The notes under the pieces are model-generated. The model saw only the letters and a program-made list of their open reading frames with translations. It ran no database searches and had not been told where the DNA came from. The translations under genes were made by a program, and so were the position numbers. A stretch of DNA of 63,424 nt from Echinostoma caproni (taxonomy: Eukaryota > Platyhelminthes > Trematoda > Plagiorchiida > Echinostomatidae): NCBI GenBank assembly GCA_900618425.1, contig UZAN01040071.1, forward strand, positions 3,960-67,383. Reading direction: 5' to 3'. Below, in pieces: positions 44,440 to 56,054 of the stretch (position 1 is the first letter of the stretch; each line of letters starts with the position of its first letter).

Positions 44440-46108
44440 ACTCAACTGCATGTTTTCCAGGTCAACTCAAACTGAAGTATCGCATCCGTATTTCCAATCA
44501 GTTGACCACCATGAAGTTTCCTACGTCAATTCTAATCAGGTTCGGGCACCGCTGATGTGCCTGAAAAGATCAAAAGCTTCCGGTCCCCGACGGACTATGT
44601 CCAGCCGTCCTCAGAAAATGTGCGCATTATCTGGCATAGCCACTTGCCTGTATTTTCAACCACTTCTTCGAGGAACAAAAAATTACTGACTGTTGGAGAC
44701 CTGTGCTCTTCACACCAGTCCTCAAAAAAAGAAGCTGGGAAATTACAATCAATTGCCTGTACTTCTATTTTATTAAAAAAAATTATGAAAGTTTATGCTT
44801 GGTAACATTATTCCTAGCACTGGGTAGCTGAATAACAATCAATTCGTTTATCACAAACAATGTTCTACCTTAGATGCTCTTGCGCATTTTGTAAACTTAG
44901 TTTTGCGATCCCTAGACATGCACGGCACAGCATTTCATGTTTCTCCGACTATAGTAATGCTTCCAACTGTGTTGACAGGAGCAGGCTTTTGTCTCTACCC
45001 CAAGGAGCTGGATTGTCCCATACTGCCTTCTCTCTACTCCAAGATTATTTTACTGGTAGAACACACTTCACGAAGTTTCTTGGAAAAACCTCTGACTCCC
45101 TAACAGTCAACACAGGGGTGCTCCAGGGAGCAATTTTGTCGCCTTTTCTTTTTTCTTTCTTTATTCGTGACCTTCCCACTGACCCAAATGATCTTCTCAT
45201 TAAGTATGCTGATGATGTCTCAATGGGTTCCAAATTCCAAGGTTTTTTCCGCTGCTCACATCTTCACACCAGTTTATCTGCCTTACACCTATGGTCCTTG
45301 TCTTCCGAGTTATCTCTCAATGCCTCTAAATGTAGGGATGTCACCTTCTCGATCACCAAAGGAGAACGATTACATTCTTTTGAAAGGAACTGTTCTGTAC
45401 TCTATATTGACAACCACCCTGCCCCCCAGCAAATTCTCTGCAATACCTCAGTGTCACTATCTCCCAAGATCTCAGCTAGAACTTACATTTAAATTCTACT
45501 TTTGTACATATTCGACTATTGTGTTTCTTTATTTCCCGCTTGCGTTCTTTGAAAGTTCTACTGTATCTACTCACCCAATTTGTATATCATCTTTTCTACT
45601 GCTCCCCAGTTTTATTTGCCTGGTCTTAGAGTTAAAGGTTACATAATTTTACGCCGGTCTGTTAAAGTTATTTCTCCCACTAGCGGTAGTCCTCATTTGC
45701 AATTTCTTAACTTTATCGCCGATAAAAATTTACCTCTTGTGATAACTTCTGCAGCAGTATTCCATCAGACACTACTCACCCATTACGCACAGAACTTGAA
45801 CAATGCATATCCACTTCTGTAACTATATGTCGTTATAAACTGGTGTATGCTCGTACCACTGTCTACCGTTTTTCTGTCATTTCCTATCTTATGAGATAGC
45901 TGGCTCAAAAGGCATCCGTTAGAGAAAACGTTTTGGATTTCCTACGCAAATGATATTCATTTTGAAACTTTTACTTCATATTCCTTAGAATTTACGATGT
46001 TTTGTCACATTTTATTTGTGATTGTATGCAATGATGAAGGTTGCTGGAGTGCAAGAAACAGATAATTCATCCATTCGGATGAATAAAACGATTTTTGACT
46101 TGACTTGA
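44440..46108 (+). mobile_element. CR1/L2-like copy C (5'-truncated)
   Basis: This is a second, older copy just downstream of copy B on the same strand. It begins inside the RT fingers, with a decayed KASGP block near 44565. It keeps the RT palm (see 44860-45492) and a carboxy part up to about 45822 in other frames. It ends with GGATGAATAAA (about 46076-46086) and a tail of TTGACTTGA units (46093-46108). The same 3' end layout in copies B and C shows they belong to one family. Confidence 0.78.
44860..45492 (+). pseudogene. CR1/L2-like copy C, reverse transcriptase palm
   Basis: An open frame of 210 codons. It holds a decayed motif A (DYSNASNCVDRSR near 44948-44986), the motif B region VLQGAILSPFLFSFF (about 45119-45163) and an intact motif C YADD at 45205-45216. 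LSLNASKCRDVTFS follows (about 45310-45351). Motif A keeps the catalytic Asp but has lost the usual Phe after Ala. Upstream and downstream regions are in other frames with stops, so the copy is dead although this core is intact. Confidence 0.82.
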
Positions 46109-46109
46109 A

Positions 46110-47790
46110 AGGATTTCATTCGATGGCATAATGAATTCATAGATAATTGCAAACTGATTTCACGACGAACTGACTGATCACTCACACTTGACTGCTGCCC
46201 CCATAGTAGCTGATTGTTGCCATCATATCCGTGTAGCAACAGAGGCTTACAAACAGTCGTGTTCAGATTGCTTTCATTCGAGACATACCCCTAGGGGCTA
46301 GTATTTATATATGCTCCGTGAATCGCCCTCAACTAGCTGAAAAACATAACTTGTGCCTCATCAATTATAAGCAAAATGGAAAAAGTGATGTGACTAGCTG
46401 TCCGGCAGTCATGGTCGGTAGTGTGCTCACGTTCTATCTGTAAGTTCCGGAATTCGACCTTGAGTTAGGCTGACGGATTAGCATAGATGATGAAACCGAA
46501 ACAGGTTGAAACGGCTGTACAGTGTTTGTAGCATTTTATTTCTGTGCGCTGTATACGTCCCAATTCCGTGCTTCCCCAACTGAGAGTAACTGTTTTAAAG
46601 TGGCAACTGCACTACGCATTTTTTTCGTTACGTTATTGTCAAATGCATGTATAACCAAAACAACTGTTTCCTAATCATCAACCTCCCACATGGTAAAATG
46701 TTACCAGCCAATTTCAATGCAGCCATCTGCTTTGACCATCTGTGTCAAATATTTTCAACAATTGTTGTCCACTGAACGCATCAACAACAAACACCGCACG
46801 CGTAAGTGCTCGTTGATTTTTACCGCTTTCAAAAGATTGACACTCCTGACCCTTTCGTCTAATCCATTTAGCATTTCGTTTGTTTTACACGACCGCATAA
46901 AGAACCAGCGCATCTGCCAACTTTTCAGCTCCGTCTATTCATTTGGAATTGGTTCTTCAGCCAACTGAGAAACTGTCTTCATCCCCTCTCACGACACCAA
47001 CGAACCATAACTAGACATGCACAAATCCACACACAAGTTTGTGTCAAACAGTCAAAATAGTCATTATCAACTTTGGCGTTTGCATACAGATTAAAACAAT
47101 CAACCAGGAAAAAAATCGGAACATGATATGAGTTTTGGGGTCAGAAATGGGGTTAGGGGTGAGTTAGCGTGAGATGAGCAGAGGAACAACAAAAGAGGTT
47201 AGATCAGAAATTTTGATAAGCCCTTTTGATGCCTTCTTTCCGTGTTACTTCCCGCATGTGATTCTGCCACGTATGAAGATGAATGCAACCTTGGGTCGCG
47301 TGGCTCTAACCCTCCTACTCTTCTCCAGTTGACTAGCGTCACAGGTCATTTAGTGTTCAATCTGTCCTCATTTTACATTCCCACCTGAGTGTGTTACCGT
47401 TTGTGCGAAAACCCGACGCGCAGTATCTGAGGGACAAGAACTTACGAAAGTTACCTCAGTTAACCGAGCACACAAAGCTGTAGAAGTATTTATTGGTTTT
47501 TATTAATACTATGTTGTTTTTATTTTCATCTTTATTTACTTTTCTTATTCCTACATAATTCACTCAACGCACCTGTTGTAACATTCACTGTCATAAGTGT
47601 TTTCTAGTACATTTTAACTTGAGTGATACTCGAAACGCCTTTTCAGTGATATTGTTTTTAATAAGTTGCTACTAGATTTAGTAGACAAGGCATATTTTTG
47701 TTAACTACCTTCAACCCTAATTTGTTAAATCTTAAAGTTAAAAACTCAGGTACTCTTTCAAAGAGATACAATGAAGACTATTTCGTAGTT
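46110..47790. other. Noncoding stretch with one degraded SINE-like piece
   Basis: A tRNA-head remnant may lie at about 46400-46470 (CGGTAGTGTGCTCACGTTCT and GGAATTCGACC, plus strand). The 92-codon ORF at 46690-46968 has no recognised domain. Nothing else is supportable. Confidence 0.4.
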
Positions 47791-47793
47791 TAG

Positions 47794-48045
47794 GTAGAGA
47801 TATTACTTCAGTGTTCATTTTCTCCTTTACTTATGCTTATTTCTAATTATGCAACTTGGATTCCTCCGGCACCTAATTTGGTTGAGCATTATCGGCCAAG
47901 CGATATCGGTCAAATTTTAGCTATTTTAATTCAATGGCGGTCGAGTAATGGCTTTAATTTACCCGAGGGTAAAATTTACAGAATTTGTATAAACAATATG
48001 TGTCCATATATAAAACTACAAAGATTGGGTAAGTTAAAATTGTAG
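47794..48045 (+). CDS. Exon-like ORF, unidentified
   Basis: The frame is open from 47794. Acceptor-like sequences ending in TTTAG (47793) or CTTCAG (47811) precede it, and an ATG lies at 47833. The predicted peptide contains NYATWIPPAPNLVEHYRPSD and then ILAILIQWRSSNGFNLPEG, a composition more protein-like than neighbouring ORFs. The sequence GAGGGTAAAAT near 47963-47973 could be a splice donor, in which case residues after NLPEG would be intronic. No family is recognised and no partner exons were found. Confidence 0.28.
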   Translation, partial: VEILLQCSFSPLLMLISNYATWIPPAPNLVEHYRPSDIGQILAILIQWRSSNGFNLPEGKIYRICINNMCPYIKLQRLGKLKL

Positions 48046-48582
48046 TCAACTCAGGGTGCAAGAAACTCAATGTTAAAAATAAACCTAGGGAGTTATGATA
48101 TCATCGAGTATTTGTACACCCTGACTCTTGTAAACAGGTGCTTATAGAGACCGTACTTTATGGATTCACATTTTAGAAAACCATGATGAAGAGGACGTTT
48201 GGCATTAAATAAAATGCTGTTTCTCGTGCATTCTCTGACAAATTTGGATAGAACGGCGTAGATAAAGTGAATGCGAATTCGAAAACAAATGGATAAAGGT
48301 GTAGAGGATGTAGAGACGAACTTGATGCCTCTGTAAGCAAACCCGGAAAGATACTACGGGAAGCATACAGAAAATGATGCAATATGTATCTAACTAAGCG
48401 TATTGGTACGTACGAAGACCGTAGGTGAAGAACATTAAACAATAGTCTCCAACTTTTGTCATCAAGTAAGATTTCGGTTTTAAACTGACAATTTGACAAT
48501 TTGCAGAAGTTTGAGGTAGCGAGAAGTACTAATTTACACAAATGAATGGATCAGATAAGTTAATAATAATAATAATTTATGG

Positions 48583-48741
48583 GTAGTGTGTGTGGGATGA
48601 TCGATATTGATTGATTTGACTGACTATCCTTCGGACTTATGGTTGGATGGTTGAATCGATGAACTGAGGATTGTGCGTGAAGGTGAAGTCCGAAGGATAG
48701 TCAGTCAAATCAATCAATATCAATCATCCCACACACACTAC
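48583..48741. repeat. 56-bp inverted repeat formed by SINE 3' ends
   Basis: Left arm 48583-48638 and right arm 48686-48741 are reverse complements at 55 of 56 positions, with a 47-base loop. The right arm and loop (48650-48713) match the 3' part of the SINE-like repeat ending at about 49170, so the hairpin arose from two inverted copies of a SINE 3' region. A short AAT repeat borders the left arm. Confidence 0.88.
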
Positions 48742-48964
48742 TCACAAGTAACTGTCAGTTTAATACGAAATCAATCAAGCCTGGTAGGTATGTGGCCAGT
48801 GGCCCGTAACCTGCATGGAAGTCCTGACTTGGTGGGGGCTTTCGATTGGAGTTAATAGGTTGTAGCTATTCTCCCTTCGTTGCTGTCGGGCAAATGAACT
48901 GACTGACTATCATTGAAGACAACACCTGAACAAACATGAATTGGCAATTTGGTTCAGCCAGGGC

Positions 48965-49182
48965 ATGAGCTGGTTGGCGCAGTGGTAACGCACACGCCTT
49001 CCATGCGATGGGTCCGGAGTTCAAGTCCCGGATAGGACAGTGGATATGCACTACTGATGCGCTCTAATAAGTGCGAAACTCAAGTTTAGTGCTTCCCACT
49101 GTATGTTTGAATCGATGAACTAAGGATTATGCGTGAAGGTGAAGTCTGAAGGATAGTCAGCCAAATCAATAATAATAATGTT
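48965..49182 (+). repeat. tRNA-derived SINE (tRNA-Gly-like head) with AAT tail
   Basis: The head at about 48970-49035 has an A-box-like TGGCGCAGTGG, an anticodon-arm-like CGCCTTCCATGCG and a B-box GAGTTCAAGTCCC. The TCC triplet in the loop is reminiscent of tRNA-Gly. A body with ACTACTGATG and a 3' block shared with the 48583-48741 hairpin follow. It ends in an AAT microsatellite (49165-49182). Confidence 0.7.
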
Positions 49183-49274
49183 TTATTTACTGAATATCCA
49201 ATTGTATGGTAAACATTCAGGAAGGGAGCCCCAATTTTAGCAAAGGCTGTCTGGGAAAATGAGCGACGGTGGAA

Positions 49275-49345
49275 CGATTCGAAACCGAGACGCCCTGGTC
49301 ACCCGTCGGTAACCTAACCACTTAGCCACCACCGCCAGAACTGTG
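49275..49345 (-). repeat. tRNA-like sequence or SINE head
   Basis: On the minus strand GGCGGTGG can pair with CCACCGTC as an acceptor-like stem. The A-box-like TGGCTAAGTGG and B-box-like GGTTTCGAATC are in tRNA order. The anticodon arm does not fold into a clean five-pair stem with a seven-base loop, so a SINE head or tRNA pseudogene is more likely than a working tRNA. Confidence 0.45.
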
Positions 49346-49349
49346 GTAT

Positions 49350-50450
49350 CAGTCTATTTTATACTTAATGCTAGAAGATATAGATGCTGAGATAAAATGT
49401 GAACAGTAGTAACGTAGATAGTATGGTTCGTTAAAGATTACTGTTGAAGAAGTTGATAGAGCAGAGTTCTTTCCTAATAAGGGAAAAATTGGGAAAAATT
49501 GTCGTCTGTTTTATAAAGTACATGAGGTCAGATAACACATTCGAATCTGCAAGAATAAATTGAATTGCTAAAAAGCGGTATAATACTGATAAGTGTGGTC
49601 TATGTGACTCTGACAAGTGATTACACAGGTTTTGATATACACATCAGATTTCATGAACCAATATGCACTCGTTGATCCTCAAGATTTAAATGAGAAGTTG
49701 TTTACATTAAAGCTTTGCCGACAACTTTCATTAATGCAACGATGTAACAATTCGTAAGTGTCCTCAGATATGGTTTCACTGTATTTTTCTTTAGACAAAC
49801 AGGAGCAACTAAATCATGAGTTGGAAACAACTCTCATACTTCGGTCAGGCAACCAGAGCGTTTCCCCAATGACACTGCCTACCTAAAGAGTAAACCCTCA
49901 GTAGATTTCTCGAACTGAACGTATCATGTCTTACCACGAAAAACAAACCGTCAGCTACCGGGAGATTCACTTAGAGAGAAACCCAGTGACGGGTAGGGTG
50001 GGATGACACCAGTCAAAACGATTAGACGTAAATGGTCTGATTCGTTGAAACCCGATAGTTGCGGGCGCCGAAAACGTTTATCTCAATCGGCATGTGGGGA
50101 AGGAAATGCTAAAAAGTAAAATTGTAGATCAGGTAGATTCACATCATTTTCTGAGCTGGAAATCATCCTTCGAGAATTGATTACTGACAAAAGCAAAAAA
50201 TTATTATTGAACTAATATCTGACAGTCATATACTCTTCATTTTGAAATATTCCACTGAACTGCTTCATTCAGCAATATAGTGTCTATGAGAAGATCTGCA
50301 TCACTTACCAAGTTTAAAGAAACTAAATTTATTAAACGTGCGCCTACATACTGCTTCTCTCCAATAGAAAAATCGATGTAAAAATTAAGTCCCAGTGACG
50401 ATTTTTCAGGATGACGTCAATGCAAACCCTACTCCAAAATAAGTAGCCCA
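49350..50450. other. AT-rich noncoding stretch
   Basis: No gene or recognised repeat. Confidence 0.45.
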
Positions 50451-50454
50451 TTAA

Positions 50455-50787
50455 ATCGTTAGTGTCCTGTGTTCCGGTACGGTGGAAGCACAATTATGGC
50501 GAGGTCACTACTCTAAATGGATTGCTGAAAAGACAGAAGAGAATGCAATGATACATGGAACAGACGTTCAAGTATTTGGCAATTTGTATCAACGGCCTAT
50601 TTTAAAATATCAACCTGTGAAATCAAAGTATCACAGTGCTGGTCTGTTGGTTCCATCCAGCAAAAAGAACAATCTACAAGATGATCACAAACTTTCAATA
50701 TTAATGGGCCTGGGATATCAAACGACAAATTATCAAATGAGAGTATCTGGGCGATCTACACATTTCGTCCACCGGTTACCAAAATGA
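50455..50787 (+). CDS. Conserved ORF in duplicate D, copy 2 (hypothetical)
   Basis: The frame is open from 50455 to the stop after 50787. The last 79 codons give the same peptide as 15990-16229. Compared with copy 1, the frame continues upstream across the duplication edge (EAQLWRGHYSKWIAEKTEEN). That extra part could be a preceding exon joined in a retrocopy, or an extension of the real exon whose acceptor would be the AG at about 50461-50462. No ATG precedes the shared ATG at 50548. The product is basic and Tyr/Gln/Lys-rich; no known domain. The 3' UTR carries AATAAA (about 51030). Confidence 0.38.
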   Translation: MVSVLCSGTVEAQLWRGHYSKWIAEKTEENAMIHGTDVQVFGNLYQRPILKYQPVKSKYHSAGLLVPSSKKNNLQDDHKLSILMGLGYQTTNYQMRVSGRSTHFVHRLPK

Positions 50788-51053
50788 ATGCCTCGTCTGT
50801 ATTTCACCAGTTAGTTTGAAGGAATGGAAGGTAACATCCGCAAATCCTCATCACGTTTAGGAAAGGTGAGATGAAACATATTTCATGTAGTTAAGTTCTT
50901 GAAACCGAAGAAGACTGGTGTAAACAAACAGTTATAAGGGAGTGAGTCATTGTAGTGCTGTCTCTTGTTTTCGAGTTGCTCAACTGTCGATCCTTGAACA
51001 AACCTTCTCACTGTGATTGGTGAACAGAAATAAACTACCAAATTAAAAATTGA
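50501..51053 (+). repeat. Inverted duplicate D, copy 2
   Basis: Matches the reverse complement of 15717-16271 almost without difference. The 5' edge lies at GAGGTCAC and the 3' edge about 20 bases after AATAAA, inside CCAAATTAAAAAT. No long poly(A) tail and no target duplication are visible. Confidence 0.8.
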
Positions 51054-51059
51054 ATGTAG

Positions 51060-54000
51060 AGTAACCGGTTTGGAACCTATGTGAAGCCTTGTTTGGCGGA
51101 GTGTTTGGCATGTGAGAAAAATCTATGGGATATAATCACTGGCAGTTGTGCTAACTGTGCCCTTCGAGCAGACAACACGAACAACGACGAATGCTATTTT
51201 AAGGAGAGCTGTACGACGAGACGAGAGATAATGTAGTTACTGGTTCTAGGAGTTGCGGGAAATCCAGGGTAGTTTTCGGAGATTTATAGCGACATTACGC
51301 AAGCAGTGGATGACGACTGTCTCTGAATAAACGTAGATCTGCATAAATGAATAAATGTGGTTCTTTATATCTGGGCAAATATAATGTCTCTGGATACATA
51401 CTCTGAAGCACTTCTTGTGGCCACCATTTCAAAACGATTCTATTGTATATGGTTGTAAAAATAGTAAACATTTCTCATAAGTTTCTTCTTCTTTGTTTTC
51501 TATTGTACTTCTATTTGTTTGCTTTACATCGAACCACATACGTCCTCATTTTTCCTTGTTCCCGTGGCTCACCTTACGAATTAACATTTCATTCAGTAGT
51601 GCAAGCTAACCTATTTTTGGTATCGCTCGGAATTCAATACTGTCTTTTTACTATAGAATACATACTTTAAATCCCAGGCTTTGGGTTTACTATAAGAGTT
51701 CTATTTTAAAAGTAACCATCACTCCGTGCAAACGGTAAAATAAATCATTTACTTTTTTTCTTTTATTGATGCACATAGTCAAGAAGCTCTTCATTTATTC
51801 ACAGGAGGGAGAGTTTACCGAAACACTGTCAGAAACTATGAATAACTGAATCATGAAATGAAGGGAATATTAAGTGAACTAATTTTTCGAGTGCAACCCC
51901 TACGTTTAAGGGGTTTTCATCATTATTGGTCGTTTTACTGGAACACATCTTCGTTCTTTTCTTTGTAAACGGTACCGAGTTGATTTTTGCTCCACCCAAT
52001 CCTGCCGAAATATAGCGAACAGAAATAGGCTTAATTCTAATGAACTTGCATAGCAGGTGAGATTAGACAGTGTTAATTATGGGGTGTTCACTGAAAATGA
52101 CCACTACTTACTCCGGGACTGTGATCAATTGTGCAACGTCCCCGGAAAATGGTGGACAATCATTTGTGAGCATGACATCAGAGTTCATGGATCTTTGAAC
52201 AAGTTGACTCATGCCAGTCAACCTTATGCCAGTATCATTATCCGTATAGAGGTGATAAAAACCACGGTCTTTGTTTCTGTGTTTGTGTGTTCAGTTAGCT
52301 GTGTCCGCTGTGTCCTTCCCTTCCACCAAATAAACCAGGAAGTAGGTCAAATGAATAACGCTCGATCTTCGGTTGCGGAATATTTCACCGGAAGGAAGAC
52401 CCCAACTGATCACATAACTGAAGCTCTTCTGGATATGGCAATTAGGCTATCCGCAATTTTTCTTACCCACCGCTAAAACGTTGTAGTTTTGTGTATTTTA
52501 GTCCACGGTTTTTGCTGGTTGCTCAGAGAAATAGTGCAACAACGCAACGAAGGCGTAAGCATAATCGTTGCACTTGGTTCTATCTGGTGATCTCAATCGA
52601 GACTGTCGAAAAAAATTATCCGTTTGCAGGTGGCCATAATCAACTTTGGTCTTTCGCAGTCTTAATCTTCATGGGACAGGGAAATCAGTTAGCCGACCTG
52701 AATGTTCATATATTGGCAAATGAAAACAAAGCCCGGTATACGAAATAAACCGTTTTATTTTCGATAAATGCATCAAATGGTTAAAACTACATATATAGGG
52801 GCTATTTGTATTATTAGATCTGGCTTTGATCGCATAAAACTTTTGACGGAGAATCTGTTGTGTATTTTTACATGATCCTCATCTCCGCAAGGTTTCCTTT
52901 GAGATGGCAAATGATTGGTTTTCCAATTTGCACTTTTTCAACAATATTGAACCACTTTGTGATTCCATAACCTGGAGTATTGTGATATCAAGCGCGGATA
53001 GTTCACAGTGCATTCTGCATTGACGAATTCCAACCGATCCGGCTTATAACGACAAGCTTGATGAGCTGCCAAAGCGGCTACCTGGATCATGAAAACCGAT
53101 AACCAAGGCCAGCTTTTGCCTCGTATGAGTCCTTACAACTATCCTTTAACTCATCATCCGAACTATCCTTGCCATTGATAATAATACCATAAAGGAATTG
53201 GACATCCCAAGATTTGGGGGAAAGGACCAACAAGAACAGATGGGTTTAGAGTAGATCTAAGCAGTTTCGTCCGCACATGTGAAACGAAGATCGCTTTAGG
53301 GCAGAACAAATAGGGGGTGGGGGTGGGGTGGCAGTTGTATTTTGCATGTGTAGAATAGCACTACATACGACACGTCCATAAATTTTTGTCTACCACTCAC
53401 GATGTACACAAGACATGTGACTTTACAACAGAAGGTGACTAAAGGGCCCCGGTGGGGACTTTATCAGGTAGTCATTTTGAGTAAACAAACCACAAGTTTG
53501 TGTATACAACAGAACCGTTTGTTCATGTGAAATCATTGCGATAAATTTACGTTAAGTGACCGGGACGAACACGGGATTGAAACAAGCAACATTTGCAAAA
53601 CCCTTGGCCCGGTGTTCGCGATACGTAAACATGTTCATATCATTAAGTTTGTTTAAAAATCTCCACCAGAAGCAACTATCAGTTATTAGGGATTGAGATG
53701 GATTGGTTAAAAAAAGAAACATTATTGAAAACGTTCGAACCGCAGATTGCGTTAATCTAAAATTTTGCAAGGGGGGAACTGTACGTGAATCGGATAAGGA
53801 TGACATAAAATTGCAACTGCCATATTTTATGTTTTGGTGTTTTGTAGCCCAAAACGTTTCGACAGTTAAGTCTGTGCACATTTTGAGTATGTCCTGGTTT
53901 CTTCAAACAGCCTGATACATTCTGTCTGAAAACAGGCTAGGATGTCTGTTTTTTCCATGGGCTAAAAAAGGAAATTTTTACTAGTAGGTTTTACTGTTCA

Positions 54001-55795
54001 GTCATAATGTTATACGTTCGCCGTGTAACTGATTAGGAAGTGTTTGGGCTTCCAATTCGATTAGCTATAGTATACACTCCCGAATGGATCAAACACGGAC
54101 GAAACAGATGACCAGGGAACCTTGTCAAACGTTACACATAATTTCAGCAATATGCACGATAGCGATCTAATTATTCTAGTTTCCAAAGTAATTCTAATGA
54201 TGGCAACCCCCATTTGGCTATCTTTCATTCTGTTTGAAGAGTAAGAAGATCGTTAGCTTCGGTGAGATTTGCACTCAGTCGAGATTTTAAATTGTTATAC
54301 CTCAGTATAACGAATATAAGTTGCGTTTCCTCGAATTCAGGAAAGGCTTTATTTGTAAAACTTCCAGAGCATCATGCTGCATTCTGTATTTAATTTTCAA
54401 AGAGCATTCTGGCAGACCCTAACCACACATGACAGATTAGATTTCCTTGCCGTCAACCCTCAGGCTCCCACACACCAAAATTCTCCAGTACCCTATCTTG
54501 TGAAGTTGATCACCAACACATCTACCAAATTGCTTCTTAACCTCAGGTGATCATTCAGTTTTACTCTCTCTGTGAATCAGTACCGTTGTTTCTGTCCTCC
54601 GATTAATGTGTTTGATGTGAAGGTTAACATGCGTATTCTTTGTTTGTAACGAGATCGAGTGGATAAAGAAGAATACTTACTCGAATCATCGTTTTTGGCG
54701 ATGAGACCAGTCAGATACCCTCTAGTTGGAGATTTTCTTAAGGCTTTATGGTGCTCAGTTACTGTGTACGTTATACTTGAGGTATACGGCTGCAGGTCGA
54801 ATGAAGCATCTGGAGATGAGCCTTGAGCCCTGCAAAGCTAATGAGGCAAAGCACCGGCAAAAGGACACCCTATGCATCGGGATAGAAATGGAACTGAGGT
54901 GCGATATATAGTAATTGTGAGCCTCCTGTCTTTTTAGAGAACGTTTTTGATAAAATCCGATCAGGTGAGGAGGACAGTTACAGGGTATCCGATAGATGGT
55001 TGTATGTCCGTTCAATTACTGATAGTGAGAAAAGGAGGAGCTGACCATCAGTAATTTATAATTCTCAAGGGAGAAATTGATAGGAAACATTTACTGGGCT
55101 CATCCTCAGCCTCCAATACAAAGACCAATCTCCGTTTTAGAGATAACAACATTTAGGGTTTGTGGAATGCGGTATGGTAAGCTCAAAATGACATCACTTG
55201 TGTATTCCATAAGAAACGAGTGATTGAACACGAATGTGGAGGATGAAGAGTTGTCGGACCCGTAGTGGCATCTTGTAGTAGGCCTTGTTTGGATGATAGA
55301 AGCGTAGGCGCTGGTGTAAACTGATGCTTCTTTAAAATCTTTAAGTAATAATACAACCGTACGTTTTGCTAAATAAATTACGGTTTTCTGGTGCTTGAAG
55401 ATTGGGTCGGTAGTTCCGCTATTCAAACAAAGACAAACATTTGCGTACATCGTTCACAAATTACGGGTTTACCGGCAACTTCCCTCGCGCTTATCAGGTG
55501 CTGTTTCTTACAAGAAAACATCGGGAAATGCACACTGATGGCTACTAGTCTGTTTGGCCGTTGGCCCCATGTCTTTGAATTATTATATACACTATAATTG
55601 GAGCACCTGCATTTGGAAAGAAATTGGGTACTGCCTTTTTCATTAAGTATCCATTAGGATAGAGCTAACGCGGTTAAAAGATTGTTGCGTTGTACGATAA
55701 TTAACTTGGTACTAAATATCCTCCCATTGATAAGTGGAATGGCTGCGATTTCACTGAGTAAATACCAGAATTGATAACCAACAAGATAAATTAAT
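51060..55795. other. Noncoding stretch
   Basis: No supportable gene. The longest frame (52057-52476, 139 codons) has no ATG at its beginning, no recognised domain, and a length compatible with chance. A G-rich tract with runs of five, five and four G bases lies at 53313-53331. Confidence 0.4.
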
Positions 55796-55801
55796 TGGGT
55801 G

Positions 55802-56050
55802 GTGGAGGAGTGTTTGGGTGGCTCACACCAATCGTTCGAGGTTCGAATCCCATCAATGTCACCCGAAATCGGTGGTAGGCATCTTTGTTGTCATCCGGTT
55901 CACTTCCGCAAATAACCCTTCGGGGTCTTATTGGACTCACCATTCTATGTCCCGGGGCTTAGGTTGCCTGTTTTCATCAGGGAACAGTACTATGTCGCTG
56001 AACCCTTCAACGGTTCATCACAGAAATGCGTGTAATAAAAAAGGGAACTA
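55802..56050 (+). repeat. tRNA-derived SINE-like repeat
   Basis: A strong B-box GAGGTTCGAATCCC lies at about 55838-55851, with an A-box-like TTTGGGTGGCTCA upstream. The body contains GGTGGTAGGCATC and TGTCCCGGGGCTTAGG, and the unit appears to end near the A-rich AATAAAAAAGG at about 56034. The body differs from the other SINE-like copies, so this is a separate family. Confidence 0.55.
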
Positions 56051-56054
56051 AAGC

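Noticed and set aside
48966..49040. Functional tRNA-Gly gene
   Set aside because: A- and B-box-like sequences exist, but acceptor-stem pairing is missing and the sequence continues into a SINE body with a microsatellite tail.
49275..49345. Functional tRNA gene on the minus strand
   Set aside because: The acceptor-like stem pairs well but the anticodon arm does not form a normal five-pair stem and seven-base loop.
52057..52476. 139-codon ORF as a possible gene
   Set aside because: No ATG at the start and no recognised domain. With about 5-6% stop codons expected per triplet, a few frames of this length are expected by chance in 63 kb over six frames.
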